The position numbers were made by a program, and so were the translations under genes. The notes below the pieces were generated by a model. It ran no database searches. It had not been told where the DNA came from and saw only the letters and a list, made by a program, of their open reading frames with translations. Of a stretch of DNA of 64,000 nt, positions 19,149 to 29,376 are shown in pieces (position 1 is the first letter of the stretch; every line of letters starts with the position of its first letter). The stretch lies in contig JAKJER010000003.1 in assembly GCA_022705325.1 (NCBI GenBank), positions 245,419-309,418 on the forward strand, written 5' to 3'. Source of the DNA: Planctomycetota bacterium. Its GTDB lineage: Bacteria; Planctomycetota; Phycisphaerae; SM23-33.

Positions 19149-20105
19149 ATGAAACTGGTGACCTTCAGGCACGGCCAGGCCGAGTCCTTCGGCCTGCTGG
19201 ATGACGGCGGCGTCTTCGACCTCCGCTCGGCCTGGGCCGACGGCCCAGCCGACATGGTGCAGTTCCTGCAAGCAGGCGAGCAGGCCCTCGTCCGCGCCGC
19301 CGAGTTGGCAGCCCGGAACCCCAACCGCGTTCCGCTCGACCAGATCCGCTTGCTGGCTCCCATTCGAAGGCCGGACAAGGTGCTGGGGCTGGCCGTAAAC
19401 TACGCCGAGCACCACAAGGAGAGTTCGCGCCAGGCCCTGCCCGACGATCCGCGCCGTCACACCACTCCTCGACCGTTCCTGATGCCCGGCACCGCGGTCG
19501 CCGGACCCGGCGACGAGATTCCCTGGCCCGCCTACAGCCGCCAAATCGACCACGAGATCGAGCTGGCCGTGGTGATCGGGCGAACCGCTTCTCGCGTCGG
19601 CGTCCGGGAGGCCCGCTCGTGCATCGCCGGCTACACCATCGCCAATGACGTCTCCGCCCGCAGCGTTACCTTCGCCGAGGGACGCACGCCGCGAGACAAG
19701 GACGCCTTCTTTGACTGGCTCCATGGCAAGTGGGCCGACGCCTTCTGCCCCATCGGCCCCTGCATCGTCACCGCCGACGAGATCGGCGACCCGATGGATC
19801 TGGACCTGGAACTGACCGTGAACGGCGAGACTCGCCAGAAGGCCAACACCTCGCAGATGATCTTCGACGTGTACGAGGTTGTCTCATTCGTCAGCCATCT
19901 GATGACCCTCCTGCCGGGCGACTTCATCGCTACCGGCACGCCCAGCGGAGTGGCCATGGCCACGGGCAAGTGGCTTCGCGGCGGCGACGTCATCACCTGC
20001 CGCATCGAGAAGATCGGTGAGTTGACAAACGCCCTGGGCCAGCCCCCGCGGGATTTTTTCCGCCCGTGCTCTGCCCCGCCAGCCCCCGAGGGCGGTTCCT
20101 CATAG
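19149..20105 (+). CDS. Fumarylacetoacetate hydrolase-family protein
   Basis: A 318-residue cytoplasmic enzyme. The N-terminal ~75 residues are the small lid domain; residues about 76-295 are the FAH fold (LGLAVNYAEHH, QIDHEIELAVVIG, AGYTIANDVSAR, DFIATGTPSGVA). The Asp and Glu residues of DHEIELAVVIG and ANDVSAR are the usual Mg/Mn ligands. Members hydrolyse or decarboxylate 2-oxo acids from aromatic or sugar-acid breakdown (acylpyruvase, 2-keto-3-deoxy-L-fuconate/arabonate type). Next to a glycosidase cluster, a role in deoxy-sugar acid metabolism is a reasonable inference, but the substrate is unknown. The gene starts 20 bases after the SH3 gene. Confidence 0.88.
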   Translation: MKLVTFRHGQAESFGLLDDGGVFDLRSAWADGPADMVQFLQAGEQALVRAAELAARNPNRVPLDQIRLLAPIRRPDKVLGLAVNYAEHHKESSRQALPDDPRRHTTPRPFLMPGTAVAGPGDEIPWPAYSRQIDHEIELAVVIGRTASRVGVREARSCIAGYTIANDVSARSVTFAEGRTPRDKDAFFDWLHGKWADAFCPIGPCIVTADEIGDPMDLDLELTVNGETRQKANTSQMIFDVYEVVSFVSHLMTLLPGDFIATGTPSGVAMATGKWLRGGDVITCRIEKIGELTNALGQPPRDFFRPCSAPPAPEGGSS

Positions 20106-20309
20106 TCGAAGGCCTGGTGACCCGCGCGTCGTCTGGACCTCGTTCTCGCCACGAAGCGCGCGGCGCGGTTGGCGCCCTCGCGGGTCTGGCCACGACCGCA
20201 GGCCCGCTTCGCGCGGGCCAAGGTGAACAAGTCCTTCCTCGTCCCAGGCATCGCTTCGGCGAAAATGGTCGATCGGTTACCGCAGCAAGACAAGGAGATG
20301 GCGGAACCC

Positions 20310-21680
20310 ATGAGAACTGCTGCGATCGGATTGCTGATTGCCCTGAGTGCAGCCTCGCCGTCTGTCGGTGAAGAGACAGTGCCGCTGAATCTGCGGACGG
20401 CCAGGGTGTCTCCTGGGTGGATTACAGAAGGCGTGATGTATCAGATCCAGCCGCGCGCGTTCACGGCGGAAGGCACACTCAAGGCGGCCCAGGCACGGCT
20501 GGGAAAGCTGGCCGAACTGGGCGTGACGATCCTGTACCTCTGTCCAGTATTCGTGGCCGACGACGACATGGACCAGGCATCATGGAGTCCGCGTCAGAAG
20601 AAGTCCGGGATGAACAACCCTCGGAACCCCTACCGCATGAAGGACTTCTATCACGTCGATCCCGAGTACGGCACGGATCAGGACTTGAAGGATTTCGTCG
20701 CCGCCGCCCATGCGCTGAGAATGCGGGTGATGCTGGACATGGTGTACCTGCACTGCGGGCCCAGGGCTGTCTTCCTTGAAGCCCATCCCGACTTCGTCAA
20801 GCGGGACAAGAACGGGAAGATCAAGAACGCCGGCTGGAGCTTTCCCGCCCTGAACCACGCCAGCCCGGAGTTGCGCGAGTACCTCTGGCAGAACATGGAG
20901 TGGTGGGTGCGCGACTTCGACGTGGATGGTTTCCGCTGCGACGTGTCGGACGGCATCGGGCTGGACTTCTGGGAGACGGCCCGCCAACGCCTCGAGAAGC
21001 TGCGCCCCGACGTCGGGATGCTGGCCGAGGGCACGCGGAAAGCGGACCAGCTCAAGGCGTTCGACCTGGACTACGGCTGGGGATTCGCGTGGGACAACGC
21101 CGCAACCGTCCGGACTCAATGGGAGAAGATGCGGGCGGAGCGCCCGCGCGGCGGGGCCAGGTTCATTCGATTCATCGACAACCACGATATCGCCAACGAC
21201 TCCTACGACAACCGCATCGAGAAGCGATGGGGAGCGGCGCGCGTCGAAGCGGCCCTTGTTGCGATCTTCACCCTGGACGGGGTGCCGTTCCTGTACAACG
21301 GGCAGGAAGTCGCCGACACCGCCCGCCACAGCATCTTCGGGCGGATGCCGATCGACTGGGCGAACGCCAAGACCGCAGCCGGCCAGGCGCGGTTTGCCTT
21401 CTGCAGGAGGCTCTGCGCGATGCGTCGCTCGCGGCCGGCCCTGACGCGGGGTGAACTGGTATGGGTCGACAACGACGCCCCTTCAGCCGTGCTGTCGTAT
21501 CTGCGAACCTCCGCCGAGGAGAAGGTCCTGACGGTGGTGAACCTGACGAACAAACCCGTGAACGTCAAGCTGGCTGAACTGAAGGAGACGTTCAAGCCCT
21601 TGCTGGCCGAGGGCGCAAAGCACGATGAGCGGGGCACTTTTGCCTTGGAGTCGAACGGATATTTCGTGGGAAGGAAATGA
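20310..21680 (+). CDS. Secreted alpha-amylase-family glycosidase (GH13)
   Basis: A 456-residue protein. I prefer ATG 20310 to 20298 because AAGGAG directly abuts 20298. The signal peptide ends near SPSVGEE. The (beta/alpha)8 barrel shows the GH13 signatures: nucleophile D211 in DGFRCDVSD, acid/base E240 in MLAEGTRK and transition-state D293 in IDNHDIAND. The C-terminal ~80 residues form the usual beta domain. It opens the plus-strand polysaccharide locus. The family acts on alpha-glucans and related alpha-glucosides; linkage specificity cannot be read here. Confidence 0.9.
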   Translation: MRTAAIGLLIALSAASPSVGEETVPLNLRTARVSPGWITEGVMYQIQPRAFTAEGTLKAAQARLGKLAELGVTILYLCPVFVADDDMDQASWSPRQKKSGMNNPRNPYRMKDFYHVDPEYGTDQDLKDFVAAAHALRMRVMLDMVYLHCGPRAVFLEAHPDFVKRDKNGKIKNAGWSFPALNHASPELREYLWQNMEWWVRDFDVDGFRCDVSDGIGLDFWETARQRLEKLRPDVGMLAEGTRKADQLKAFDLDYGWGFAWDNAATVRTQWEKMRAERPRGGARFIRFIDNHDIANDSYDNRIEKRWGAARVEAALVAIFTLDGVPFLYNGQEVADTARHSIFGRMPIDWANAKTAAGQARFAFCRRLCAMRRSRPALTRGELVWVDNDAPSAVLSYLRTSAEEKVLTVVNLTNKPVNVKLAELKETFKPLLAEGAKHDERGTFALESNGYFVGRK

Positions 21681-21774
21681 GCGCAAAGACCATAGTGCCC
21701 AGGCTTCTTGGCCAGTACCGTCGCCCCCAGCTCGCGCACGACGGAGTCCGGAGACCCTTTCGCGAACCCAAGCC

Positions 21775-23034
21775 ATGAGAGCAGTCACCCTTGCCCAAAG
21801 CGCAGCCGGTTGCCTGGTGCTCGCCGGCGCACTCGCCGCCATCAGCGCGGAGGGCCCAAAACGCTCTCTTGCGGCCTGCGCGGACCGGGCCTGGGACGCG
21901 TCGTGGACGAAGTTCTACCACCCGGGAACGAACCTGTTCTATGACTATCTGACCAGCTATGAACCCCGGCGGGAGTTGGCCCACCTGCCGACCGCCGACG
22001 AGGTCGCCCGTCAGCATCCCAACCCGTACGGATACGGCACCGGGATGGAAGACTGCATGATCTCCGCCGGGGTCATGCTGCCCATGATCGTCGATCGGTA
22101 TGCGGTCACGAAGGAAGAGATACTTCGCCAGCGCGCTCGCTCCGTGTTCGAAGGGATCCAACGTTGCGCATCGCTGCACGGCTCGCCGGGTTTCCTTGCC
22201 CGGGGGGTCTGCACGGAAGACCTCAAGAGCACCTACATCAACTCCTCGCGAGACCAGTACACCCACGCGGCGCACGGGCTCTGGGTCTACTTCCATAGCC
22301 CTCTCTGCGACGCCACGACAAAGAGGGAGATCGGCACGATTCTCTCCGCCATTGCCGACCGCATGACCCGCAACGTCACGCCGGAGAACGATTACGATTC
22401 TCTCCGGGCCGACGGCACGCGTGACCCGCGCGGCATCAGCCGGATGTGGAACGTGAAAGGGCACGAGGCCGCCCGCCTGCCGATGCTTTACGCCGCCGCC
22501 TGGAACACCACCGGCAGGCGGGAATACCACGACCTCTATCGCAAGTACGTCGAACCGGCAGTCAAGCAGTCGTTCGTCGTCGAAGAGTGGCAGCCGACTT
22601 ATGCCCTCCTGCAGATGCAGGACTCCATGGAATTGCTGGAATCGCTGGAGCCAGATGCGAAGCTGCAAAAGCAGATGCGAGAGATCATGTCCGTGCTCTC
22701 CAGGCGATGCGCCGCCCGTGCCGTCGGCGCCGACCGAAACAGCCGGACACTCGACCTGACCATGCTCTGCACCGATTGGAGGACAGGCGAGGGACTCAGT
22801 TCCAAGGGAACCTACCGCAAGGTCTGGTACAACATCCGCGAGAGCGGCGAGGCGGCCCTGGCGCAGTTGATCGACCAGGGCAAGGCATTTCCGGATGAAC
22901 AGCAGGCGATCCTCGCCCGCGCCATCACGCGCATAGACTATCGGAGAGTATCGAGCAACGGCATATTCTATCTCCAGGCCGCCTACTGGAAGGCCCGTCG
23001 GCACGGGCTGTTCGCGACAGAGGTTTCAGAATGA
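21775..23034 (+). CDS. Secreted six-hairpin (alpha/alpha-toroid) protein, function unknown
   Basis: A 419-residue protein with a signal peptide (residues 1-25, ending AISAEG). The start ATG has only a weak ribosome site. Its body is helical, with repeated Trp/Tyr-rich hairpins typical of (alpha/alpha)6 glycan enzymes. It is homologous to the C-terminal half of the GH16 fusion at 25178-27283: compare GSPGFLARGV here with DVPGFVARGM there, and SRDQYTHAAHGLWVY here with SQDQTHPWFYGLHTY there. No family catalytic signature is recognised. The stop lies 53 bases before the next start, so it is probably co-transcribed with it. Confidence 0.7.
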   Translation: MRAVTLAQSAAGCLVLAGALAAISAEGPKRSLAACADRAWDASWTKFYHPGTNLFYDYLTSYEPRRELAHLPTADEVARQHPNPYGYGTGMEDCMISAGVMLPMIVDRYAVTKEEILRQRARSVFEGIQRCASLHGSPGFLARGVCTEDLKSTYINSSRDQYTHAAHGLWVYFHSPLCDATTKREIGTILSAIADRMTRNVTPENDYDSLRADGTRDPRGISRMWNVKGHEAARLPMLYAAAWNTTGRREYHDLYRKYVEPAVKQSFVVEEWQPTYALLQMQDSMELLESLEPDAKLQKQMREIMSVLSRRCAARAVGADRNSRTLDLTMLCTDWRTGEGLSSKGTYRKVWYNIRESGEAALAQLIDQGKAFPDEQQAILARAITRIDYRRVSSNGIFYLQAAYWKARRHGLFATEVSE

Positions 23035-23087
23035 GACCGGTGGATGGTGACGCCGCAATCATGCGGCAGGCACACGGGAGGACGAGA

Positions 23088-25142
23088 ATGCAGTATTCCC
23101 GGCGCGAAATGCTGGCATTGAGTCTTGGCGGTGTCGCGACGGCCGGTCTTGGACCGCTGGCCCGCCCCGCCCCGACAACAAGCCGCCCCCACGCTGCCCC
23201 GCTGGCGATGTGGGCCTTGACCGGAACACTGAAGTCGGATGACGTGTCCCGCCAGCTTGACGCGTTTGCGGGTGTCGGCTGGGGCGTGGTGCTCTATCCG
23301 CGTTGGGGATTGGAACTGGAGTACCTCGGCATGGCCTGGTTCGAGCGGATCCGATTCATCGTCGAACAGGCCGCGGCCCGCAAGATGGAGGTTTGGCTGT
23401 ACGACGAGTTCTGTTGGCCGAGCGGCCACGCGAAAGGACTGGTCACGAAAGACCACCCCGAGTTGCAGGCCCAACTGCTGGCGGTGGAACGGGACGGCAC
23501 GAGCCGGATCGTCCCCGTCGCCGGCAGCGCCAACCTGCTGCTGCCCCAGGCCACGGCGCGGTTCCTGGCCGTGACGCACGAACGCTATGCTCGCGCGATC
23601 GGCGAGTTCTTCGGCCGGACGGTACGAGCGATCTTCACCGACGAACCCTCGCTGGCCCGCCAGCACCAGCCCCGCAAGCCGGGCGAGGCGCCGTGGCAAC
23701 TGACCTGGTCGGCACTGCTGGATCAGGCGCTCGGGGGCGACTTTCCCAAGCGCCTGGCCCAGGCCGGCGAGGTGGCCCGCGCACCGCTATGGCGCGATTA
23801 CTGGGCCGCCTACACGCGCGTGTTCCACGACGCCTGGGTCGCCCCCATCGCGAAGTGGTGCACGGAGCACAAGATCGCCATGAGCGGGCATCTGCTCGGC
23901 GAACACAGCTTCGGCTCGCAGGTGGCCTGCAACGGCAGCCTCCGGAGGCAACTCGGCGCGTTTGAGATTCCCGGCATTGACGAGATCCATACCCGGACCG
24001 ACCCGGCCAAGTGCGAGGCGCTCACGCTGGCCGCCATCGCCGAGTTGGCCGGTCGGGAACGCATGGTGGAAGTGTACGCGCTGGGTCCGCCGACGATGAG
24101 CCTGGCCACGATGAAGAACATGGTGGACCTGTGCGCCGCGTGCGGCGTGGACCGATACGTGCTGGCGATCTGCCCGCACGATCTCCGAGGCGGCATGTTC
24201 AAACGCGAGTACCTCGGCATCCACGGCCCCCAACAGCCGTGGTTCCGAGAGGCGGCCAAGGCTTACGGCGAGTACGTCGTTGAGGCTGCCGCCACCGCGC
24301 GGACCGCCAAGCCGCTTGGCGTGCCCTGGCCGAGCGACGAGGAACTCTGGGCCGCCGCCGGGCCGGACCCGCTGCGGTCCGAACCGCTGAAGGCGATGAC
24401 CCAGCAATTCGTCACTGCGGCGAGAGAGCGCATATGCGCCCGGCTGAAATCCGGGCCAACACCGGCGGCTGTGCGCAGGCCCATGGACGCTGCGTGGACC
24501 TTTCAGCCCGCCGGGCCCAACTCTCTGCGGCTCGACACGCCGGAGTTGAACGTGCTGGAGGTGCCCGCCGTCGCAGAGCTGTCGGTTCAGGCGCAGCTCG
24601 TTCGCCAACTGCGCGTCAACGGCGCCCCGGTCAACCTCAATGCTGCGCCGCCCGACCGGGAGTTCGATCTCAGCTATCGCCGCGTTCCGGTGACCGCCAT
24701 GCTGCGGCGTGGCGCGAACCGGATCGACGCCGACCTGACCGAACCCAAACCGCTGCGGTTCCTGCCGTCGTTGGTTCTGTGGGGCCGGTTCGCGCTGGAC
24801 GCGCAGGGCCGCATCATTGCACCCCCGCGGGCCATCAAGCTTGGCGACTGGCGGCCGCAAGGGTATCCCGACTTCTGCGGCACGGGCCGATATCGCACCG
24901 AATTCCAGCTCGACGCGTTGCCGCGGTTTCTCTGTATAGACAGCGGCGACTACCCCGCTAGCGTGACGTGGAACGGCCGGCCGCTCGGGCTCCGCGCATG
25001 GTCGCCGTATCGGTTTGCCTTGGCGGGCGCAGCACGCGTCGGCGTCAACGAGGTGATCATCGAGGTCACGAGCACGCTGGGGCACTTGATGACTCCCAAG
25101 GCGGCGCCGCCGGTCGGCCTGCTGAACGTGTGGACAGAGTGA
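23088..25142 (+). CDS. GH106/glycoside hydrolase family 2-like enzyme, Tat-type export signal
   Basis: A 684-residue protein. The ATG at 23088 follows GGGAGG and starts a Tat-like signal (SRREMLALSLGG). Residues about 50-450 form a large barrel with WLYDEFCWPSGHAKG, the segment typical of GH106-like rhamnosidase/GH2-related families (compare YDE..WPSG.AGG). The C-terminal ~200 residues are beta-sandwich, ending in a galactose-binding-like module. Expected role is removal of terminal sugars, possibly rhamnose or uronate, from plant or algal polysaccharide. It sits between the two six-hairpin genes. Confidence 0.75.
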   Translation: MQYSRREMLALSLGGVATAGLGPLARPAPTTSRPHAAPLAMWALTGTLKSDDVSRQLDAFAGVGWGVVLYPRWGLELEYLGMAWFERIRFIVEQAAARKMEVWLYDEFCWPSGHAKGLVTKDHPELQAQLLAVERDGTSRIVPVAGSANLLLPQATARFLAVTHERYARAIGEFFGRTVRAIFTDEPSLARQHQPRKPGEAPWQLTWSALLDQALGGDFPKRLAQAGEVARAPLWRDYWAAYTRVFHDAWVAPIAKWCTEHKIAMSGHLLGEHSFGSQVACNGSLRRQLGAFEIPGIDEIHTRTDPAKCEALTLAAIAELAGRERMVEVYALGPPTMSLATMKNMVDLCAACGVDRYVLAICPHDLRGGMFKREYLGIHGPQQPWFREAAKAYGEYVVEAAATARTAKPLGVPWPSDEELWAAAGPDPLRSEPLKAMTQQFVTAARERICARLKSGPTPAAVRRPMDAAWTFQPAGPNSLRLDTPELNVLEVPAVAELSVQAQLVRQLRVNGAPVNLNAAPPDREFDLSYRRVPVTAMLRRGANRIDADLTEPKPLRFLPSLVLWGRFALDAQGRIIAPPRAIKLGDWRPQGYPDFCGTGRYRTEFQLDALPRFLCIDSGDYPASVTWNGRPLGLRAWSPYRFALAGAARVGVNEVIIEVTSTLGHLMTPKAAPPVGLLNVWTE

Positions 25143-25177
25143 GGGCCGGGCGACACCCGTACATCATGAGGAACAAC

Positions 25178-27283
25178 ATGTTCGCGATCAGGACCGTCGG
25201 GTGGTTTCTTGTGATCGCGTCGGCAAGCTCGCCGACGATCGCCGCGGACGTCCCCGCTCCGCCCTTGGACAGACCAGGATGGACGCTCACTTTTCATGAC
25301 GAGTTCGACGGGCCGAAGCTCAACGACTGGTACTGGTTCCCGGCCTACCGCTCGGGACGCAAAGTCCACTTCGCGCGAACGGGGCGTCCCAGCCGCTGGC
25401 AGGACTCCAACGCGCACTACGTGCTCGAAGACGGCCTGCTCAAGCTCCGCATCGACGAGAAGTTGCCCGCTCGAAAGAACAAGGGCGACCGCTGTGTCAG
25501 CTCGATTCAGACGTCGGACCATCGCTTCGGCGCGACGACGAGCGAGTACCAGGTTCTCGACAAATTCGCGCAGAAGTACGGGTGGTTCGAGGTCCGTTGC
25601 CGGATCCCCAGCGGGTCGGGGCTGCACAGCGCGTTCTGGTTGTTGCAGCACGACCCGACGAAACAGGAGTACGCCCCGGACGGCCGACGGCGCACTGTCG
25701 GCGAAGGGGTGGTCGAGATCGACGTCTTCGAGCAACTGGGGCGTAAGACAGCCGACCGGGAGATCGACTTTAACGTTCATTTCACCAAGACCGGCGGGTT
25801 CAAGTACAAGATGGACTTCGACCCTTCCAGGGAGTTCCACGTGTGGGCCCTGGAATGGAAGGAAGGCGAGCTGAACTGGCACCTGGACGGGCGACTGGTC
25901 CACACGTACAAGGGCGAGACGCCTCGGGAGAAGATGTTCATCCTGCTGGGGCTGTACCAGGGTGCCGTGCCCGGGTGGGTTGGCCCGACGGACCCGGACA
26001 TGCCGTACCCGCGGGATTTCGAGATCGACTACGTCCGGGTGTATTCCCGCAACCAGGGCGCCACGACGCTGCCGGCCGCCGCGCCGGCGCGCCTCGCCGA
26101 AGCGGTGGAGAAGGCCCACGCGGCCTTGTGGGACAAGTTCATCGGTCGGGACGGCCTGATCCACGACTACGTTGGGGAGCTTCCCGCTCCGGAAGACTGT
26201 AAACTCGGGCGGCCCAACGCGATCGGCTGGTGGAGCCCGATCGAGAACGGCCCGATGTTCACCGGGTCCTATCTCGTTGCGGCTTGCGAGCGCGCGCGTC
26301 GCAGCGGGTCGCAGGCCGACCGCGACAAGGCGCGGCGCCTGGCCAAGGGGCTGCTCGCGTGCGCGTCGCTCTCGGACGTGCCGGGCTTCGTCGCTCGCGG
26401 CATGGGGACCGATGGAAAGTGTCACTATCCGATGGGCTCGCAAGACCAGACGCATCCGTGGTTCTATGGGCTCCACACGTACGCAGCCAGCGACATCCCG
26501 GACGCGCGGGAACGCAAGCTCGTTGTCGACAAGATGACGGAGGTCGCCGACGCGCTGGAGGCGGTCAACTGGCAATGTCCGTGCGACGGCGCGTTCAAGG
26601 GGCAGTTCCGGGGCGATTTCAAGATGTTCCGGCACCACGGGGCCGCCATGTACCTTTTCATCCTGCGGGCTATGCATGACGTGACTGGCGATCGCGTCTG
26701 GCTGGACCGCTATCAGGCCGCCGTGCGCGAGCGGTCCGCCAGGACTGGCAAGACGCGGCTGGAGATCTGCGCGGAGGGCTACCCGCACGACCGGGAACAG
26801 ATCAAGAACATCGACCGAGCCCTGCTGTGGATCTATGTCAGTTCACAGGGGGGCCTGGCCCGGCTGGCCGACTGGGAGACGGACCCAGCCGCCAAGGCGC
26901 AATATCGCGCGGGCCTGGCGATCAACGCGCGCGGAGCCCTGGCGGTCCTCGACGCGTATAAGACCTTCGACAATGCCGACACCAAGGTCTTCGGCCATGC
27001 GCGCTGGCGGGAAGGCTATCCGGCCTGGTTCCCCCAGAAGACACAGGCCGACGCCGAGAGGATGGCCTCGACGGGCGACCGCAACATCCTCGGACAGCGC
27101 AAAGGGTATGAAGCCAGCCGGATGCGAAACCCCCTGGCCGCGGCAGCCTTGATCGCGATGGGCGGATATCGCGAAGGTTTCGACCAGGCTCGGCAGGCAA
27201 TTTGTCATTACGACTACGCCAGGCTCAACATGGCGGAGTTCTTCTTCGCCGAGTGCGCATACTACGCCCTGCCTTCCGATTAG
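25178..27283 (+). CDS. GH16 endoglycanase fused to a C-terminal six-hairpin domain
   Basis: A 701-residue exported protein. The ATG at 25178 has GAGGA five bases upstream; a possible earlier ATG is at 25166. The signal peptide ends near TIAADVP. Residues about 30-285 are a GH16 jelly roll with the retaining catalytic motif ExDxxE as EIDVFE (E180, D182, E185). Residues about 300-695 are an (alpha/alpha)6-type domain related to the separate protein at 21775-23034. GH16 covers laminarinases, agarases, porphyranases and carrageenases. The odd feature is the fusion: the second domain could trim or isomerise the GH16 product. Confidence 0.88.
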   Translation: MFAIRTVGWFLVIASASSPTIAADVPAPPLDRPGWTLTFHDEFDGPKLNDWYWFPAYRSGRKVHFARTGRPSRWQDSNAHYVLEDGLLKLRIDEKLPARKNKGDRCVSSIQTSDHRFGATTSEYQVLDKFAQKYGWFEVRCRIPSGSGLHSAFWLLQHDPTKQEYAPDGRRRTVGEGVVEIDVFEQLGRKTADREIDFNVHFTKTGGFKYKMDFDPSREFHVWALEWKEGELNWHLDGRLVHTYKGETPREKMFILLGLYQGAVPGWVGPTDPDMPYPRDFEIDYVRVYSRNQGATTLPAAAPARLAEAVEKAHAALWDKFIGRDGLIHDYVGELPAPEDCKLGRPNAIGWWSPIENGPMFTGSYLVAACERARRSGSQADRDKARRLAKGLLACASLSDVPGFVARGMGTDGKCHYPMGSQDQTHPWFYGLHTYAASDIPDARERKLVVDKMTEVADALEAVNWQCPCDGAFKGQFRGDFKMFRHHGAAMYLFILRAMHDVTGDRVWLDRYQAAVRERSARTGKTRLEICAEGYPHDREQIKNIDRALLWIYVSSQGGLARLADWETDPAAKAQYRAGLAINARGALAVLDAYKTFDNADTKVFGHARWREGYPAWFPQKTQADAERMASTGDRNILGQRKGYEASRMRNPLAAAALIAMGGYREGFDQARQAICHYDYARLNMAEFFFAECAYYALPSD

Positions 27284-28168
27284 GCGTGCGGTTCGCGTGC
27301 GGAGACGCTTTGATCACCCTTTCATGCCACCCGGAAGGCGTTCTGGAGAAGGTGGAGTGCGACGGCGCAGGCCAAAGCATAGACATTCGTTTCCGAAAGA
27401 CTGAACGAGATGCGGACGTTGGGGAGTTCGATCCGCCAATCGACGGCGCCAATCGGCAGGGCAGCAAAGCGAGACGAGACCGCCTGCATTCCGACCAGAG
27501 TGGTTGGGATTACAGGGTTCGTCCGTCCTGGCTCATCGCCGCCAGTGAGCGTCCATGGGCACCGCGTGGAGTCGCTCGCCGAAGGGAACGACCTCGCGCC
27601 CCCGATATAGCGCCACACCCTGCCGAAATCGCTTGCTCGCCTCATCGGCCACCGTGCAGAAGTGAAACAGGCCCGGCTCCCTCCAGCCTCCTTTCATGCC
27701 GTGATGCAGCCGGCCATATGAGGCGATAATGCAGCTGTCTTCCAGCCGCAGCGGACCTTGCAGGATCCGCCGTTGATGCCGCGGATTTCCGCCGACCGCT
27801 GCTTACCGCACTTCCACCGCATGCTCGTCTCGTACCCACCGAGAGTGTGCAGGCTCGTCAGACTCTCGGGTCTTCTCGTCAGTCCGGAATCATCATCGCG
27901 ATGCCATGGCGGACAGCTTACCAGCCACGTCAGGCGGTGTTTCATCTTTTCAGGACAAGTTGCGAGGCTTCCAGGTTCCGCCTAAGGCTGCGCCGCCTGC
28001 CGGTGGTAGCTCCTGAGCAGACCGCCCATTCGCTCGCCGCCCAACAGCAGCCCTTACGGCTGACGCTCCGCGAAGCGGGGTATTGCGTCGTACGAGACGA
28101 TCCGGTCGTGTAGAATCAGTGGTTGTCGTCGAACACCCTTCCCGGAAACGATGAATACGGAGACCTCT
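27284..28168. other. 885-base stretch with only degraded reading frames
   Basis: No convincing intact gene. On the minus strand, frames at 27694-27945 and 27322-27645 together read like a frameshifted, stop-broken relic, but I recognise no family. The plus strand before 28169 holds only the AGACGATC...GGAG region leading to the next gene. Treat as intergenic with possible pseudogene debris. Confidence 0.4.
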
Positions 28169-28558
28169 ATGAAGCGCCTGACACTGTTGACTTTCGCGAC
28201 CGTAGCATGCGCCGCCAGCATGGTCCTGGCCGGGACGATCTACCAACTGACTTGTCCCAACGACGGCTGCAAGTACACGGGGGAGGCGAGCTTCTTTGGC
28301 GGGCGGATGTTCGCTCTGAAGACCGGGTGGTGTACCACGTGCGGCGAGTTCACCGGGATCCGGTGGAAGCGAAGCGAGAAGCCCCCGGAACCCGCATTCA
28401 CCGTCTGGAACTCCCGGACGGGACAAACGCACGGTCTGTATCCCTGTCCCAAGTGCAAGAAGCCCTTTCTGCCCATCGAGAGGATCGAAGATCTCACGCA
28501 TTGCCCCAAGTGCGGCAAAGACGGGCTGAAGCACAAGGCGACAGTCATGTACGATTGA
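28169..28558 (+). CDS. Small exported zinc-ribbon protein
   Basis: A 129-residue protein. The ATG at 28169 has GGAG seven bases upstream and starts a clean signal peptide (ending SMVLAG); an in-frame ATG at 28151 is less likely. Three Cys pairs are visible: CPNDGC, CTTC and then CPKCKK...CPKCGK. The last two form a rubredoxin-like zinc ribbon. The function is unknown; a small secreted metal-binding protein is what the sequence shows. Confidence 0.7.
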   Translation: MKRLTLLTFATVACAASMVLAGTIYQLTCPNDGCKYTGEASFFGGRMFALKTGWCTTCGEFTGIRWKRSEKPPEPAFTVWNSRTGQTHGLYPCPKCKKPFLPIERIEDLTHCPKCGKDGLKHKATVMYD

Positions 28559-28731
28559 CCAGTCCGCCTGGACTGCGGGCTCGTCCCACCCCGAAGCCGT
28601 CGCGACCCGCCCGCTCTGCTCGCACTCACGGACGTGTTTCGAGACCGCGGGTAAGGCCTTCCAACCGCGACGGCGTCGGATAGAATACCTGTGCGAACTG
28701 GTAACGACCGGTTCAGCACAAGGAGCAAACG

Positions 28732-29211
28732 ATGAACGGATTGAATAGACGCGGTCGACAGGGCGGCATCCTGACGAAGTTGATTGTCCTGATCGTCGTG
28801 GTCGTAGGCAGTATCGTGGGCTACCGCGTGCTGTTCATGCAAGAGACGCCAAGCCAGGCGTTGAAAACCCTGACCAGCCAGGCAGCAGAGAAGATATCCG
28901 AGTTGCGGGAAGGGGATTCCCTCTACGAAAAAGGCGACTGGCGGACGGCCTTGGATCGATACCGCCGCGTCCTCGCTCCAGGCACCAAGCAAGGGGAGCG
29001 ACTGCCGGCCGATCGCCTGCGGCATGCGCGCGGCCGTGTGTGCGAGAGCCTCTATCGGATCGCCGAGGAGAGCAAGTGGGAACCCGCCAAGTGTCAGGAA
29101 GCCATCGAGGCCGTCGCGGACTTTCTGGCCAAGTACCCGGACCTCTCCACCGAGGTCCGAACGCATTTGCAGGACCGGCTGACGGAGTTGCGTTCACACG
29201 TGTCACGGTGA
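28732..29211 (+). CDS. Single-pass membrane protein with TPR-like periplasmic part
   Basis: A 159-residue protein with AAGGAG nine bases before the start. A membrane helix lies at about 15-36 (LTKLIVLIVVVVGSIVGY) behind a basic N terminus, followed by a helical soluble part. EKGDWRTALDRYRRVL is TPR-like, and the C-terminal helices resemble a second repeat. The function is unknown. Confidence 0.65.
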   Translation: MNGLNRRGRQGGILTKLIVLIVVVVGSIVGYRVLFMQETPSQALKTLTSQAAEKISELREGDSLYEKGDWRTALDRYRRVLAPGTKQGERLPADRLRHARGRVCESLYRIAEESKWEPAKCQEAIEAVADFLAKYPDLSTEVRTHLQDRLTELRSHVSR

Positions 29212-29376
29212 CCGCGGAGACTTGTCCTCGACCATCTCGTTGGCCATGGACAGGGCTTCCGGAGAATCCCAAGGAGATGGATGATCATCCATCGAAGCTC
29301 ATCCATGCGCGGGCGACTTTGTCTGCTTGCTGGCCGAGTAGCCTCGTGCGCCCCCCGTCCTCGAAGGGAGCTTTTC

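Noticed and set aside
18484..19724. Long minus-strand frames opposite the Pro/Ala tail of the SH3 protein
   Set aside because: Gly/Arg or Gly/Ala repeat translations mirror the plus-strand repeat; no domain or start signal.
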